From G11 sp947167445 (lineage in GTDB: Bacteria; Bacillota; Clostridia; Lachnospirales; Lachnospiraceae), in assembly GCA_947167445.1 (NCBI GenBank), contig CAMVID010000009.1:1-64000 (forward strand): DNA of 64,000 bases, in the 5' to 3' direction. Position numbers and translations under genes: made by a program. Each line of letters opens with the position of its first letter. The first letter of the stretch is position 1. Below, piece by piece: positions 33,498 through 41,984 of the stretch. Below the pieces are notes generated by a model. It worked only from the letters and a program-made list of their open reading frames with translations, ran no database searches and was not told the DNA's origin.

Positions 33498-34421
33498 CCC
33501 TTTTACCCAGCTTACTACCGCTGCACTTACTTTCTTATCTATATCAATTCTGGATTCACGGCATTCTTTTTTGTAATCTCTTCCTGCTTTAAACAATCCC
33601 ACAAACAAACTTCCTCCGACGGGAAGCATCTGCTTTATCATGCTCTCAGGAAATACGAAATGTGTGGCATGTTCATAAATCATGCTTTCAACCTCACACT
33701 CGTGTGGAATTCTCGACAGTCTTTCTTCCATTCGGCGTATGTATTTTGCTGTATCCCAAAGGACATCATCCTCAGCACCGATTAACAAAAGTTTTCCTTT
33801 AATGCGTTCCACTTTAATAAACTCTTCTTCCTGAATGGGGTGAGCCTTCTCAGAGTCATCAAAGACTCCTCGGGACACTATCATGTCTTTATTCACCTTC
33901 GCATCAGCCTTCATCTTTCGCCAGTATTCAGGATGGCGATATGCGAAGGGCAGATATGGAAGGGGTTGTCCTTGCCATGACGCTGTGGACTCCCCTTCTC
34001 CCGGCCATTCGTCACATCCGTCACGTTTACCTCGATAGAATCCCTCCATAACGAAGTCGCTTGGCGTCATTGCTATCGTAAGTGTTATCTCAGGATAATA
34101 AGATGCAGCTATAAGAGCAAACATTCCTGTGGTGGAGGCTCCAACAATCCCAAATTTAACGTTGCCTTTGCCCTTTAAATATTCAATCGCAGCACCGATT
34201 CTCTCAACAGGCAGATTATGATGCCCATAATCTTTATGGGCTGGTGATAAAGTCAATACATTCACCCCAAATTTCTTTTGCAGCCACTTAGCTCCGGTTT
34301 TCGCAATATAATCTTCGCAGTCATCACCAAGCATCGCTATAATTGCATGGTCAGCATTCTTTCCTTGACAAGGCCAATAACATCCATAAAATCCTTTACT
34401 TGTTTCTTTAATTTTTATCAT
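33495..34421 (-). CDS. Alpha/beta hydrolase with BAAT C-terminal (acyl-CoA thioester hydrolase-like) domain
   Basis: 308 residues from ATG 34421, with AGAAAGGA upstream and 1 nt after the TetR stop. The nucleophile elbow is GASTTG (Ser in VGASTTGMFAL), with a likely acid in GAEDDVLWDT and His in EHATHF, the order of BAAT/acyl-CoA hydrolase C-terminal domains. The N-terminal substrate domain of animal BAAT is absent, as in other bacterial members. Its substrate may be an acyl-CoA or another ester. The TetR regulator in the same transcript probably controls it. Confidence 0.82.
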   Translation of the reverse strand: MIKIKETSKGFYGCYWPCQGKNADHAIIAMLGDDCEDYIAKTGAKWLQKKFGVNVLTLSPAHKDYGHHNLPVERIGAAIEYLKGKGNVKFGIVGASTTGMFALIAASYYPEITLTIAMTPSDFVMEGFYRGKRDGCDEWPGEGESTASWQGQPLPYLPFAYRHPEYWRKMKADAKVNKDMIVSRGVFDDSEKAHPIQEEEFIKVERIKGKLLLIGAEDDVLWDTAKYIRRMEERLSRIPHECEVESMIYEHATHFVFPESMIKQMLPVGGSLFVGLFKAGRDYKKECRESRIDIDKKVSAAVVSWVKG

Positions 34422-34422
34422 T

Positions 34423-35022
34423 TCAATCGCATCCTTTCTCAAAAATAATATTTAAAATACTATCGATTAGCGTATCTATAGTCTTCTCGTATACACGCTC
34501 ATGAAGTTCGTCTTTTGCCTCTGCAGTTATAACAAGAATCTTAGTCATATTGGCGAGAAGAAGCATATCTACGTTTGGTTTGACACCCTCTAACATACTA
34601 AGCAATTTAACTACTATTGAAGTTTCCTTCTTTTCATCCGGATCAAAATCCGAAGTCATTGAAACAAGTTTCGATTCATCTTCAAGAGTCATATGAGCAT
34701 ATATACTCTTCTCTTTATCAACTAAATAATGGAAAAACACTCGGGCTTCTTCTCTGCCGAGTTTTCTCTTTCCTGTCAGAACGTCTTCACTTATTAACAC
34801 AGGAATCATCTTTTGCCTGTGATATCTAATGAGTTCGGCCAGGTACTCTTCTTTGTTTTTCCAAAAGTGATAGAAAGTCCCTTTGGCGATTCCCGCCTTG
34901 TCTGTAATCTTTGAAATAGTCGTATGGGTTACGCCATATTCTTTAATCAAAGGAAATCCCGCTTCCAGCATGACCATCCTTAGTTCATCCCTTTGTTCGC
35001 TTGTAAAAACCCTGTCTGGCAT
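34423..35022 (-). CDS. TetR family transcriptional regulator
   Basis: 199 residues from ATG 35022. An ATG at 35064 is possible, but it would place the operator palindrome inside the coding region, and AGAAAGGA lies properly before 35022. The N-terminal HTH is clear (YGVTHTTISKITDKAGIAKGTFYHFWKNKEEY region, near 25-60). The C-terminal ligand domain is not assigned. It probably represses itself and the hydrolase through the palindrome at 35039-35065. Confidence 0.9.
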   Translation of the reverse strand: MPDRVFTSEQRDELRMVMLEAGFPLIKEYGVTHTTISKITDKAGIAKGTFYHFWKNKEEYLAELIRYHRQKMIPVLISEDVLTGKRKLGREEARVFFHYLVDKEKSIYAHMTLEDESKLVSMTSDFDPDEKKETSIVVKLLSMLEGVKPNVDMLLLANMTKILVITAEAKDELHERVYEKTIDTLIDSILNIIFEKGCD

Positions 35023-35038
35023 TGCGCAAATCCTTTCT

Positions 35039-35065
35039 TGTGACCATTTAATAATTTTGGTCACA
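35039..35065. promoter_or_regulatory. Probable TetR operator
   Basis: The perfect dyad TGTGACC / GGTCACA with 13 nt between arms overlaps the expected transcript start of the TetR-hydrolase unit. This is a typical place for an autorepressor. Confidence 0.7.
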
Positions 35066-35070
35066 TCTCT

Positions 35071-35099
35071 AAGTTAGCACCAACTAACCCTTCTGTCAA
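35071..35099 (-). promoter_or_regulatory. Promoter of the TetR-hydrolase operon
   Basis: TTGACA, a 17-bp spacer and TAACTT on the minus strand, with the operator palindrome just downstream. Confidence 0.7.
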
Positions 35100-35106
35100 T
35101 AGACAA

Positions 35107-35142
35107 TAAAAAAGCAACGCGAGATTCTTTCCCGCGCTGCTA
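35107..35142 (-). terminator. Rho-independent terminator after the hypothetical gene pair
   Basis: The minus-strand stem AGCAGCGCGGG / CTCGCGTTGCT with a short loop is followed by TTTTTT. Confidence 0.85.
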
Positions 35143-35153
35143 TAGTGTATTTA

Positions 35154-35627
35154 CTATTCCTGTTCTTCTGCTTTCTCATCACCTTTGGTCAGATTTTCGA
35201 CCGTCTCGATTTCTTCCTCTTCTATCTCGTTTAGCTTGCTTGTAAAGTGATTGTATTGAGAAATGGCTCTCAATATTGCATTAAGGTCCTCAGGCGAAAA
35301 CATTCCTGCTGCCTTCGATAATCCTCCAACGCTATCCACATTAACTCTTAGACTGCCTCCACTAGGCAGGCTGATATTAAGCACTTTTTTATGTTCCGTC
35401 ATATCACCGAGGCATATTGAGTTGGTATCGTAATCACACATAAAGATTACACCGTTATACTTAATCATGTTATTTTTTGCCAAGTGATTATATGGGCATT
35501 TCTGCTGTTCTCCTTTTAGAATATCAGAAAAAGAAGTTCCTCTGGTAAGCACGTCCGCTTTTTGCGCCTGCGCTTTTGTCTTTGCAGGGTCTATGCTCCG
35601 CATGTTTGAAATGTTTTGTATACTCAT
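35154..35627 (-). CDS. Hypothetical protein, possible motility regulon member
   Basis: 157 residues from ATG 35627, with AAAGGATGAGG upstream. I do not recognise the family. The N-terminus (MSIQNISNMRSIDPAKTKAQ) resembles short Lachnospiraceae proteins with a disordered, Ser/Asn/Lys-rich start. A middle segment CPYNHLAKNNMIKYNGVIFMCDYDTN and a beta-type segment LNISLPSGGSLRVNVDSV follow. The end is acidic. It is downstream of another unknown gene whose promoter looks like a sigma-28 site, and a terminator follows it. Confidence 0.62.
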   Translation of the reverse strand: MSIQNISNMRSIDPAKTKAQAQKADVLTRGTSFSDILKGEQQKCPYNHLAKNNMIKYNGVIFMCDYDTNSICLGDMTEHKKVLNISLPSGGSLRVNVDSVGGLSKAAGMFSPEDLNAILRAISQYNHFTSKLNEIEEEEIETVENLTKGDEKAEEQE

Positions 35628-35704
35628 CCTCATCCTTTCCCCAGCCGCTCTGTCAATCACGGCTGTACCGCTCCCCGCAAAGGGCCGAGCGGCATATTTT
35701 TTTA

Positions 35705-36238
35705 TTATGCATTTGCCGAAAAGGTTGGCAAATCATCATACACTTCTGTAAGTGGACTCCAGGATAAAAGATTGAAGCCCTCATATTCTTCCTCTGCAGT
35801 ATCAGGCAACTCTGCATATGCATCAGAATCTTTGGATTCTTTAGTGACACGGCTGATTGCTGCATAAATGTATTCACGATCAGGGTCGTTCTTGGATACT
35901 CCGGTCATTGCCGATGAAATTATGTGATTAGCTTCCTCCTTACTTTTAGCGTGTTTAAGCTGCTCCTCCACAGCCTCGGCCATACGCTGAACTCTCATCG
36001 CATGGGCGTACATTATTGGGTTTGTTCTTTGCAGATAATCAAGTTCTTCCTGTGTAAGTTTCCTTCCTGCTTGAAGTTTTGCCATGATTTTGGCCATGAT
36101 ACGCGCATCCATTTCTGCACGCTCTTCTTCAGACATTTTTTTAGTCTCGTTGCCGCACTCCAAAATGTATTCGACAAGTTCATTTGTGTTGGAGATTTTC
36201 TTAGATTCCTTTTGGTTAAGATTTAAACTTATATTCAT
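35705..36238 (-). CDS. Hypothetical helical protein behind a sigma-28-like promoter
   Basis: 177 residues from ATG 36238, with GAGGGAG upstream. The start MNISLNLNQKESK is followed by strongly helical, charged segments (MSEEERAEMDARIMAKIMAKL, LTQEELDYLQRTNPIMYAHA). I do not recognise it. The C-terminus is acidic. It is the first gene of a two-gene unit, with a GC-rich hairpin CCGCTC / GAGCGG in the gap. The sigma-28-type promoter suggests a role linked to flagella or chemotaxis, which is inference only. Confidence 0.62.
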   Translation of the reverse strand: MNISLNLNQKESKKISNTNELVEYILECGNETKKMSEEERAEMDARIMAKIMAKLQAGRKLTQEELDYLQRTNPIMYAHAMRVQRMAEAVEEQLKHAKSKEEANHIISSAMTGVSKNDPDREYIYAAISRVTKESKDSDAYAELPDTAEEEYEGFNLLSWSPLTEVYDDLPTFSANA

Positions 36239-36325
36239 ATATACTCCCTCATGGCAGAAATAATAAAAGCGCATTTTTCAATAAGTTTCAATCCATTGAA
36301 AAACACGCTTCCATTGCCAAAATAT

Positions 36326-36352
36326 ATATCGGCTGTAATGAGGGGATTATTA
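36326..36352 (-). promoter_or_regulatory. Sigma-28 (FliA/SigD)-like promoter
   Basis: On the minus strand TAAT, 15 nt and GCCGATAT match the motility sigma consensus TAAA-N15-GCCGATAA in 10 of 12 positions. It lies about 80 nt before ATG 36238. Confidence 0.6.
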
Positions 36353-36370
36353 ACCCTGGAATATATTATT

Positions 36371-36985
36371 TTATCTATCTCTGGAATCGAAATGAAGAAA
36401 CGAAAGTATTCCGATGGGCAAAAAATATACACACCAGATAACCAACGCAAGTCTTCCGCCAATTCCGTCGCCGCCGGAGGACATCCTTGCGAATATTCCT
36501 GTGATAGGCATAAACGTACAGCTGAAGTAGAACACTCCGTGTATCATCAGTAACGCTCTGAGCCACTTATCTGCCTTATTCTTCGGCTTTATTGCAAGTC
36601 CCGTAAAGAAGGTCGAAAGTGCCATTACACCATAGCCAAGCAGGTCATAGTTAAAGATAAGCCCATACTTGTCGAATTCTAACAATTTTGCCGCTTGTTC
36701 ATTCAACTGTTCGTTATGTACCGTAGTAAGCTGAGAAAAATACACCAGCATAATAAACGTGCTATATACTGCCGCAAGAATTAAACCGATATTCGCAGCG
36801 ACTTTGCGGTCAGCTTCGCACTCGTTTTGGAGACCTGCTGTCATAATGATAAACCCTATAGGCAGAATAAGGCAGACAAAGTAACTGCCCATAGACCAAT
36901 CAAAAATCAGAAATAAAGCAAACAAAAATACTGTCACTGTTACGATTGCTGATCCTGCTTTAGATATCATCTTGTTCATATCCAT
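36371..36985 (-). CDS. Uncharacterised multi-pass membrane protein
   Basis: 204 residues with about six hydrophobic segments: near 12-28, 33-50, 63-82, 113-130, 142-163 and 180-198. No family is recognised; the general layout resembles DUF998-type small integral proteins but I cannot confirm it. GGAGAG precedes ATG 36985 and a TATAAT lies at 37027-37032 upstream on the minus strand. It is separated from the MerR gene by 173 nt with no other clear feature. Confidence 0.7.
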   Translation of the reverse strand: MDMNKMISKAGSAIVTVTVFLFALFLIFDWSMGSYFVCLILPIGFIIMTAGLQNECEADRKVAANIGLILAAVYSTFIMLVYFSQLTTVHNEQLNEQAAKLLEFDKYGLIFNYDLLGYGVMALSTFFTGLAIKPKNKADKWLRALLMIHGVFYFSCTFMPITGIFARMSSGGDGIGGRLALVIWCVYFLPIGILSFLHFDSRDR

Positions 36986-37026
36986 TTACGCTCTCTCCTA
37001 CAAATCCAAATTTATCTTACACGTTC

Positions 37027-37032
37027 ATTATA
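37027..37032 (-). promoter_or_regulatory. Possible -10 element of the membrane protein gene
   Basis: A perfect TATAAT on the minus strand about 40 nt before the ATG at 36985. No good -35 is seen. The rest of 36986-37158 holds only a short dyad TGACT-TT-AGTCA at 37080-37091. Confidence 0.4.
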
Positions 37033-37158
37033 TAACCTGCGTATTTTGTTCTGTAGTGAAGAAAGATACATTCTCAATATGACTTTAGTCACATATGCAA
37101 ACTCTCCCTTCCGCAGGATTCAAAAGACATCCATCCATATCGGTAACAACAAGTTTAA

Positions 37159-37581
37159 TCATAAAAAACTGTCCTCATTAATACCATCACTCCATTGCGG
37201 TATTGGAGTATTATTTTTTACTGCCTCACTGACAAGAGTATAGTAGTAAATCTTCTTTTTCAAATGTGCAAACCCAGCCTGAAGGGCTTCCATCGATTCC
37301 TCAGTCTTAATCTTCTGCTTTTTCATCATTTCCAGTATCTTGTCCGAATTGGCCTCAATATTCTTCTCATATGTAAAAAACAGCAATATCTCATCAAGCG
37401 GAAGAAGTGCTTTCTTAAAGCATTCGATTGCATTAAGACGATCGACATGCGTCTCGTTGTATACTCTCCTGTATGAATTGACGTGCTCAACATTTTCAAG
37501 GAGACCTATTTTTTCATAGTAACGTATGGTCGAAGCCGGCAGTCCGAACATCTTTGAAATCTCGGTAATAGTATATGTCAT
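37159..37581 (-). CDS. MerR family transcriptional regulator
   Basis: 140 residues. The winged HTH opens with YTITEISKMFGLPASTIRYYEKIGLL, as in MerR regulators, and a dimerising coiled coil follows (about 80-125). No cysteine pair for a metal is present, so it is nearer the AdhR/YyaN group that senses aldehydes or other electrophiles. GGAGG precedes the ATG. It is divergent from an aldo-keto reductase gene, and the promoter between them has a MerR-type long spacer. Confidence 0.9.
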   Translation of the reverse strand: MTYTITEISKMFGLPASTIRYYEKIGLLENVEHVNSYRRVYNETHVDRLNAIECFKKALLPLDEILLFFTYEKNIEANSDKILEMMKKQKIKTEESMEALQAGFAHLKKKIYYYTLVSEAVKNNTPIPQWSDGINEDSFL

Positions 37582-37612
37582 AGCACCTCCAAAAAATAAT
37601 CATAAATTATGC

Positions 37613-37643
37613 TTGACTTAAAGTTAACTTCAAGTTGTAGCAT
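37613..37643 (+). promoter_or_regulatory. MerR-type promoter with operator dyad
   Basis: TTGACT at 37613-37618 and TAGCAT at 37638-37643 are separated by 19 bp, the long spacer of MerR-activated promoters. Within it the dyad ACTTAAAGTTAACTTCAAGT (37616-37635) is palindromic with one mismatched pair and resembles known AdhR-like operators. Confidence 0.82.
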
Positions 37644-37707
37644 TATGTTATCAGAATCCTGTATAGGAAGCAACTTTAGACTGAATAAGATTTAAAGGAG
37701 ATATTAT

Positions 37708-38697
37708 ATGTATACAGCAAAAGAAAACAGATACGAAACCATGAAATACAACCGTTGCGGTGAATCGGGGCTATTATTGCCTGCAGTATCCCTTGGACTT
37801 TGGCATAATTTTGGTGATACAAGTAATTACGCCAATATGGTCAAGCTTTGCACTACTGCTTTTGACAACGGTATCACCCACTTTGATTTAGCAAATAATT
37901 ATGGTCCCGAGGCAGGCGCCGCAGAGAAAAACTTCGGCAGAATCCTCAAGGAATACCTTATGCCTTACAGGGATGAAATGATTATATCTACAAAAGCCGG
38001 GTACGAAATGTGGCCGGGACCTTATGGCGATCACGGTAGCCGTAAATATCTGATAGCAAGTCTTAACCAGTCATTAAAAAGAATGGGCTTAGATTACGTT
38101 GATATATTCTATCATCACCGTCCCGATTTCGATACTCCTTTGGAAGAAACCATGCTTGCTCTTGCCGACATTGTAAGATCAGGTAAAGCTCTATATGTAG
38201 GGCTTTCAAATTATGACGGAGAACGCCTTGCAAAGGCTTCAAAAATGCTTGAAGACCTTCATGTTCCTTTCATCATCAACCAGAACCGTTATAACATCCT
38301 GGATCGCAAAATCGAAGAAAACGGGCTGAAAGAAACCGCCAAGAAACTGGGCAAAGGTATTATCTGCTTTTCACCTCTCGCACAGGGAATGCTCACCGAC
38401 AGATATTTTGACGGAATACCCGCAGACAGCCGCGTGAAAACTGACGGAAGGTTCTTAAAAGAAAATCAGATTACCAAAGAAGCGATAGAGAAGCTCAAAA
38501 AGATGAACGAAATTGCCTCCGGACGCGGCCAGACGCTTGCCGAGATGGCACTTTCATGGTGCTTGAAAGATGATGCCATCACATCGGTAATCATAGGCGC
38601 ATCCAAGGTATCACAGATTCTTGATAACATAAAAGCAGCCACCAATACTGTGTTTACCGATGAAGAACTGAAGGCAATCGACAGCCTGATTTTCTAG
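37708..38697 (+). CDS. Aldo/keto reductase
   Basis: 329 residues, cytosolic, a TIM-barrel NAD(P)H oxidoreductase that reduces aldehydes or ketones. The motifs are FDLANNYGPEAGAAEKNFG (with catalytic Asp and Tyr), STKAGYEMWPGPYG with catalytic Lys, YHHRPD, and a C-terminal cofactor site SVIIGASKVSQILDN. The opening KYNRCGESGLLLPAVSLGLW is like YghZ/L-glyceraldehyde-3-phosphate reductases. AAAGGAG precedes ATG 37708. The MerR operator upstream suggests induction by reactive carbonyls. Confidence 0.93.
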   Translation: MYTAKENRYETMKYNRCGESGLLLPAVSLGLWHNFGDTSNYANMVKLCTTAFDNGITHFDLANNYGPEAGAAEKNFGRILKEYLMPYRDEMIISTKAGYEMWPGPYGDHGSRKYLIASLNQSLKRMGLDYVDIFYHHRPDFDTPLEETMLALADIVRSGKALYVGLSNYDGERLAKASKMLEDLHVPFIINQNRYNILDRKIEENGLKETAKKLGKGIICFSPLAQGMLTDRYFDGIPADSRVKTDGRFLKENQITKEAIEKLKKMNEIASGRGQTLAEMALSWCLKDDAITSVIIGASKVSQILDNIKAATNTVFTDEELKAIDSLIF

Positions 38698-38727
38698 AGT
38701 TTCACTATAGTTGCAAATACGTTATCC

Positions 38728-38768
38728 AAAGAAGCCAAGAAAGTCTACTGGACTTTCTCGGCTTCTTT
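38728..38768. terminator. Terminator between convergent genes
   Basis: The stem AAAGAAGCC-AAGAAAGTC / GACTTTCT-GGCTTCTTT has a 4-5-nt loop. It lies between the aldo-keto reductase gene and the minus-strand kinase-like gene and may act both ways. Confidence 0.75.
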
Positions 38769-38785
38769 CATTATCAAATTTCTCC

Positions 38786-39550
38786 TTAGAGGCTATAATC
38801 CTTCGACTTTAAAATCTTATATTTTCCTTCAAATACTTCCTTAAGAATTCTAAGCTCCAATTCCTGTCTGTGCTTAAAGTGCTCAATCAAGTCATCCTCA
38901 CCTGACAAGCCCTTTTCCTTAGAAAAGGGCGAATTGTCAAAGTATCCAAGCATAAGGGGGAACCACATCTCATTCCCATAATCATCGGACCTTTCCTTTC
39001 TGATTACATCAATGTTGGATGCTATGTCATCAGCTTTAAGGTACATTATCTGATATTCCTTGCCCTGGAGAGCCTTTCTGATTTCTTTGTAAAAATCAAC
39101 TATCTCCTCATCACTTTTCAGCTGGAATAAAATCATATCCTCAACTATGTTTTGGAAGATGGAACATTCAAAGATGTTCTTATCGCCGTTCCAGTTTCGA
39201 AGTCTTCTAAGAATAACCTCTTTAAATTCTTCGGGTTTCAGATTTCCGTTATATATTTCATATCTCTCAAGGTCTTTGTGGAAACCCGGAATATCAGTTA
39301 GTATCTTGGTATAGCAAATAATCATGTGGTCATCTTCCGCTATGCTTTTCTCTTCGATTTCTGTGCGAATGTCCTTGTACTTTTCAAGAATCTCCTCATA
39401 TGTTTTCATATCAACATAAGCACACCAGGCCAGCTCTACGGGTGAATAATCGCCCTCACATACAGCAGTATAGTCACTGTGTTTCTCCGCCAGTTTCTTA
39501 ACAAGGGTGCTCTTACCGCTTCCCTGTAATCCTTCTATAAAATAGTTCAT
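38786..39550 (-). CDS. P-loop NTPase (kinase-like), unknown substrate
   Basis: 254 residues. A Walker A motif is at the N-terminus (GLQGSGKSTLVKK, residues 7-19), as in small-molecule or nucleotide kinases. No lid or specific signature is recognised. A segment SIFQNIVEDMILFQL resembles the conserved helix of deoxynucleoside-kinase-like proteins. Its ATG overlaps the stop of the ABC-F gene (ATGA), so it is probably co-expressed and perhaps tied to the same stress or drug response. Confidence 0.75.
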   Translation of the reverse strand: MNYFIEGLQGSGKSTLVKKLAEKHSDYTAVCEGDYSPVELAWCAYVDMKTYEEILEKYKDIRTEIEEKSIAEDDHMIICYTKILTDIPGFHKDLERYEIYNGNLKPEEFKEVILRRLRNWNGDKNIFECSIFQNIVEDMILFQLKSDEEIVDFYKEIRKALQGKEYQIMYLKADDIASNIDVIRKERSDDYGNEMWFPLMLGYFDNSPFSKEKGLSGEDDLIEHFKHRQELELRILKEVFEGKYKILKSKDYSL

Positions 39551-41082
39551 TCCATCAGTCCTTTCTCTGTTAATGTGTAAGTTTTCGTGCAGACTTCCTC
39601 AATGTATTTTCTGTCATGGGAAATACTTATTACCGCTCCGGGAAAGGCGGCTATCATCTTCCTGATAACAGGTCCCGAAAGGGGTGAAAAGTTTCTGGTG
39701 GGCTCGTCCAAGATAAGAACGTTGGCATCCGAAAGGCTCATCTTAAGCAAAAGTATCTTCGCCTTCTGTCCGCCCGACAGTTCCCTTATGGGGTGATCCA
39801 TTTCATCTGCAGTGTATTTAAGGGACCCGAGGTAAGTCCTGATTCTGGTGCGAACAGCCTTATCTCCCGTATAATCCAAGAATTCCACCGGAGTCTCATC
39901 AAGGTCCAAAAGATCCTCGTAGTTTTGTGGCATATACTGGGCCCTCAAATCACTTCTCGAAAGTAGTTCTTCTGCCATCTTCTTAAGCAGAGTTGTCTTT
40001 CCCACGCCATTGGTACCAACTATACAAATCTTCTCAGGGCCTCTTACTTTCAAGGATATGTCCCTAGCCAGAACTGCCGAATCGTCAGGAGTCTTAAGTT
40101 CATCCAGGGCGTATTCAATTACTGTCTTGCCTGCAGGCATAGCAGATGTCTTATCGCCCAGCTTGAAAAAAATCGCTTCCTCCTTTTCAGGCATTTCGGT
40201 CATGTTTTCATCCTCTTTTTCAAATCGCTTTCCCATGGCCTTAACGGTGTGCATCTTATCCTTAAGATTACGTGCTACCGACGGAGCCTGTCTGGATACG
40301 CCTGAAAGAGCACTTTCAACACTGTTGTATATTCTTTTGTACTTTTCTTCGCGCTTTTTCTTTGCCAATCTATCATTGATAGCCTGCTGTTCCTGCCTCT
40401 CGAAGTTCGCAGTTCTGTTTGCAATGTAGTTTCTGTAGTTGTCCTTAACCACTGTATATCTGCTCTTGGTCTTCCTCATTATCTGCTCAATGTGAATTAT
40501 CATATTTGCAGTGTTCTCAATAAGAGTCTCATCATGAGAAATAAATAAAACTATGTGCTTCCAGCCCTTTATGATTCGCTCCAAAAGCTCCAACGTACTT
40601 ATATCAATGTCATTTGAGGGCTCATCCAAAAGAAGCACGGTGGGCTCATCCATTAGAAGCCTCATAAGCTGTGCCTTAATCTTTTCTCCACCGGAGAGGC
40701 TTCCCATTTTCTGTTCACTGTAAAAGAAGTCGGTTGGAACCTTAAATTCCTTTGCCATCTCGGAAAGTTCCTTTGGAGTTTTATCGAAGAACAGTCTGCC
40801 CTCAGAGAAGTATTCGTAGATACTTCTGTTTTTATCAGATTCAGGAAGCTCTTGCGGAAGATAGCCAAGTACCTCACCGGCTGTAATCCTCTCCCCTTCA
40901 CATTCCGTATATTCCAGGGCAAGTTCGGGATCATAAATCCACTTCATCAAAGTGGACTTGCCGTTTCCCTCTTCTCCGATGATCACAGCCTTGTCTCCGT
41001 CGTTAAGAACCACGTTGAATTTATCCAGTATAATCCGCAGGTCTTTTCTGTGTGTTATAGTCAAATTTTTAATCTGAAGCAT
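39547..41082 (-). CDS. ABC-F family ATPase (possible antibiotic-resistance ribosome protection type)
   Basis: 511 residues from ATG 41082, with AGGAGG upstream; the open frame runs further but its extra part covers a leader terminator. Two ATPase domains carry Walker A motifs GEEGNGKST and GTNGVGKTT and signatures LSGGEKIKAQL and LSGGQKAKILL, joined by a ~100-residue charged helical linker. There are no membrane segments, so it is ABC-F. These proteins enter the ribosomal E site; the linker clears drugs or helps stalled ribosomes. The leader attenuator is typical of resistance-type members. Confidence 0.88.
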   Translation of the reverse strand: MLQIKNLTITHRKDLRIILDKFNVVLNDGDKAVIIGEEGNGKSTLMKWIYDPELALEYTECEGERITAGEVLGYLPQELPESDKNRSIYEYFSEGRLFFDKTPKELSEMAKEFKVPTDFFYSEQKMGSLSGGEKIKAQLMRLLMDEPTVLLLDEPSNDIDISTLELLERIIKGWKHIVLFISHDETLIENTANMIIHIEQIMRKTKSRYTVVKDNYRNYIANRTANFERQEQQAINDRLAKKKREEKYKRIYNSVESALSGVSRQAPSVARNLKDKMHTVKAMGKRFEKEDENMTEMPEKEEAIFFKLGDKTSAMPAGKTVIEYALDELKTPDDSAVLARDISLKVRGPEKICIVGTNGVGKTTLLKKMAEELLSRSDLRAQYMPQNYEDLLDLDETPVEFLDYTGDKAVRTRIRTYLGSLKYTADEMDHPIRELSGGQKAKILLLKMSLSDANVLILDEPTRNFSPLSGPVIRKMIAAFPGAVISISHDRKYIEEVCTKTYTLTEKGLME

Positions 41083-41113
41083 AATTGACCTCCTGTCTGC
41101 CACATATGGAAAT

Positions 41114-41147
41114 AAAAAAAGCCCATTCTGCGTACGCAAAATAGACT
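41114..41147 (-). terminator. Leader attenuator terminator before the ABC-F gene
   Basis: On the minus strand a 12-bp stem with three G-U pairs, AGTCTATTTTGC / GCAGAATGGGCT, loop GTAC, is followed by seven T residues. It ends about 30 nt before the ABC-F start. GTACGC in this hairpin also occurs in the leader (41203-41208), giving a possible alternative pairing. Confidence 0.8.
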
Positions 41148-41175
41148 CACACAAATAGACCTGCAAAGATTGAGG

Positions 41176-41232
41176 CTAAGAATGCATGATAATCCAGTTT
41201 AAGCGTACACAAAGAAGCCGCATATGCAGCAT
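41176..41232 (-). CDS. Candidate leader peptide of the ABC-F gene
   Basis: A short frame of 18 codons (MLHMRLLCVRLNWIIMHS) ends 28 nt before the attenuator stem; a 15-codon version starts at the internal ATG. Its ribosome site is weak. Leader peptides at ABC-F genes let a drug-stalled ribosome change RNA folding. Position and attenuator support this, but coding is unproven. The remaining gap to 41328 shows nothing else certain. Confidence 0.4.
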   Translation of the reverse strand: MLHMRLLCVRLNWIIMHS

Positions 41233-41328
41233 CAAAAATATCGTGTTCACTCAAGCTAAATTATCTAATAAACATCCCGTCACCTAAACGCTAAGCGTCC
41301 TTTCTTGTTCTCTTTAACTTTTTTCATA

Positions 41329-41970
41329 CTACCACATCATAACCGTGGCTGCAAGAAGAATTGCCGATGATATCCAAATGGTTCTTATTCCAAGATACCC
41401 TGACAGCACGCCACCTAGTCCTGCACCAATGGCAAATATCAGGATGATGCCAAAGAAATGAAGAGCTTTATGAAGTGACTCCTTATTCTTGTCCCTTAAA
41501 TACTGCGACAGGCTCTCTGTCCCGCTTCTTAAGTTTCCTATGCACATGGTGCTGGCATAGCCATAGCCATGCACTTTCCTGAAAGTTTGTACCTGCATGG
41601 CACATGAAAATGAGACTATCATATTTGCTATCATATTCATTTCGGACGGCATGAAGCCAACAATGATTAGCACAATGATTTCAATAATGAGGATAATCTG
41701 TCTCCAATGAATCTTATCTATGGTCTTAAATCTGTTCTCGATTCTTTCCGCCACAAATATACCCAGAGCAAATGAAATGAGTGGGCACAAATAACGCAGG
41801 CCCTGCATGTAGCTGCCCTGCATAAAGTTCTGGCTCATGAGGACCACATTACCGGTCTGTGCGTTGGCAAAGACCTTGTCCCTCATATTGTATGTGTACG
41901 CATCCTGCAAACCACCTGAAAGTGATAACAGGGCGCTTAATCTAAAGCTTTCCGATGTCTGTCTGGTCAT
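41329..41970 (-). CDS. DUF1275 (YoaK) family membrane protein
   Basis: 213 residues with six hydrophobic segments. LSLSGGLQDAYTYNMRDKVFANAQTGNVVLMS is the family signature (residues about 15-46). DUF1275 members are small permease-like proteins of unknown substrate. The ribosome site is weak (GTGGAA). It is 14 nt after the methyltransferase gene in the same direction. Confidence 0.9.
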   Translation of the reverse strand: MTRQTSESFRLSALLSLSGGLQDAYTYNMRDKVFANAQTGNVVLMSQNFMQGSYMQGLRYLCPLISFALGIFVAERIENRFKTIDKIHWRQIILIIEIIVLIIVGFMPSEMNMIANMIVSFSCAMQVQTFRKVHGYGYASTMCIGNLRSGTESLSQYLRDKNKESLHKALHFFGIILIFAIGAGLGGVLSGYLGIRTIWISSAILLAATVMMW

Positions 41971-41984
41971 ATATTTCCACTACT

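Noticed and set aside
41083..41166. N-terminal extension of the ABC-F protein from a TTG at 41166
   Set aside because: It would be translated through the attenuator hairpin, and AGGAGG is placed for ATG 41082.
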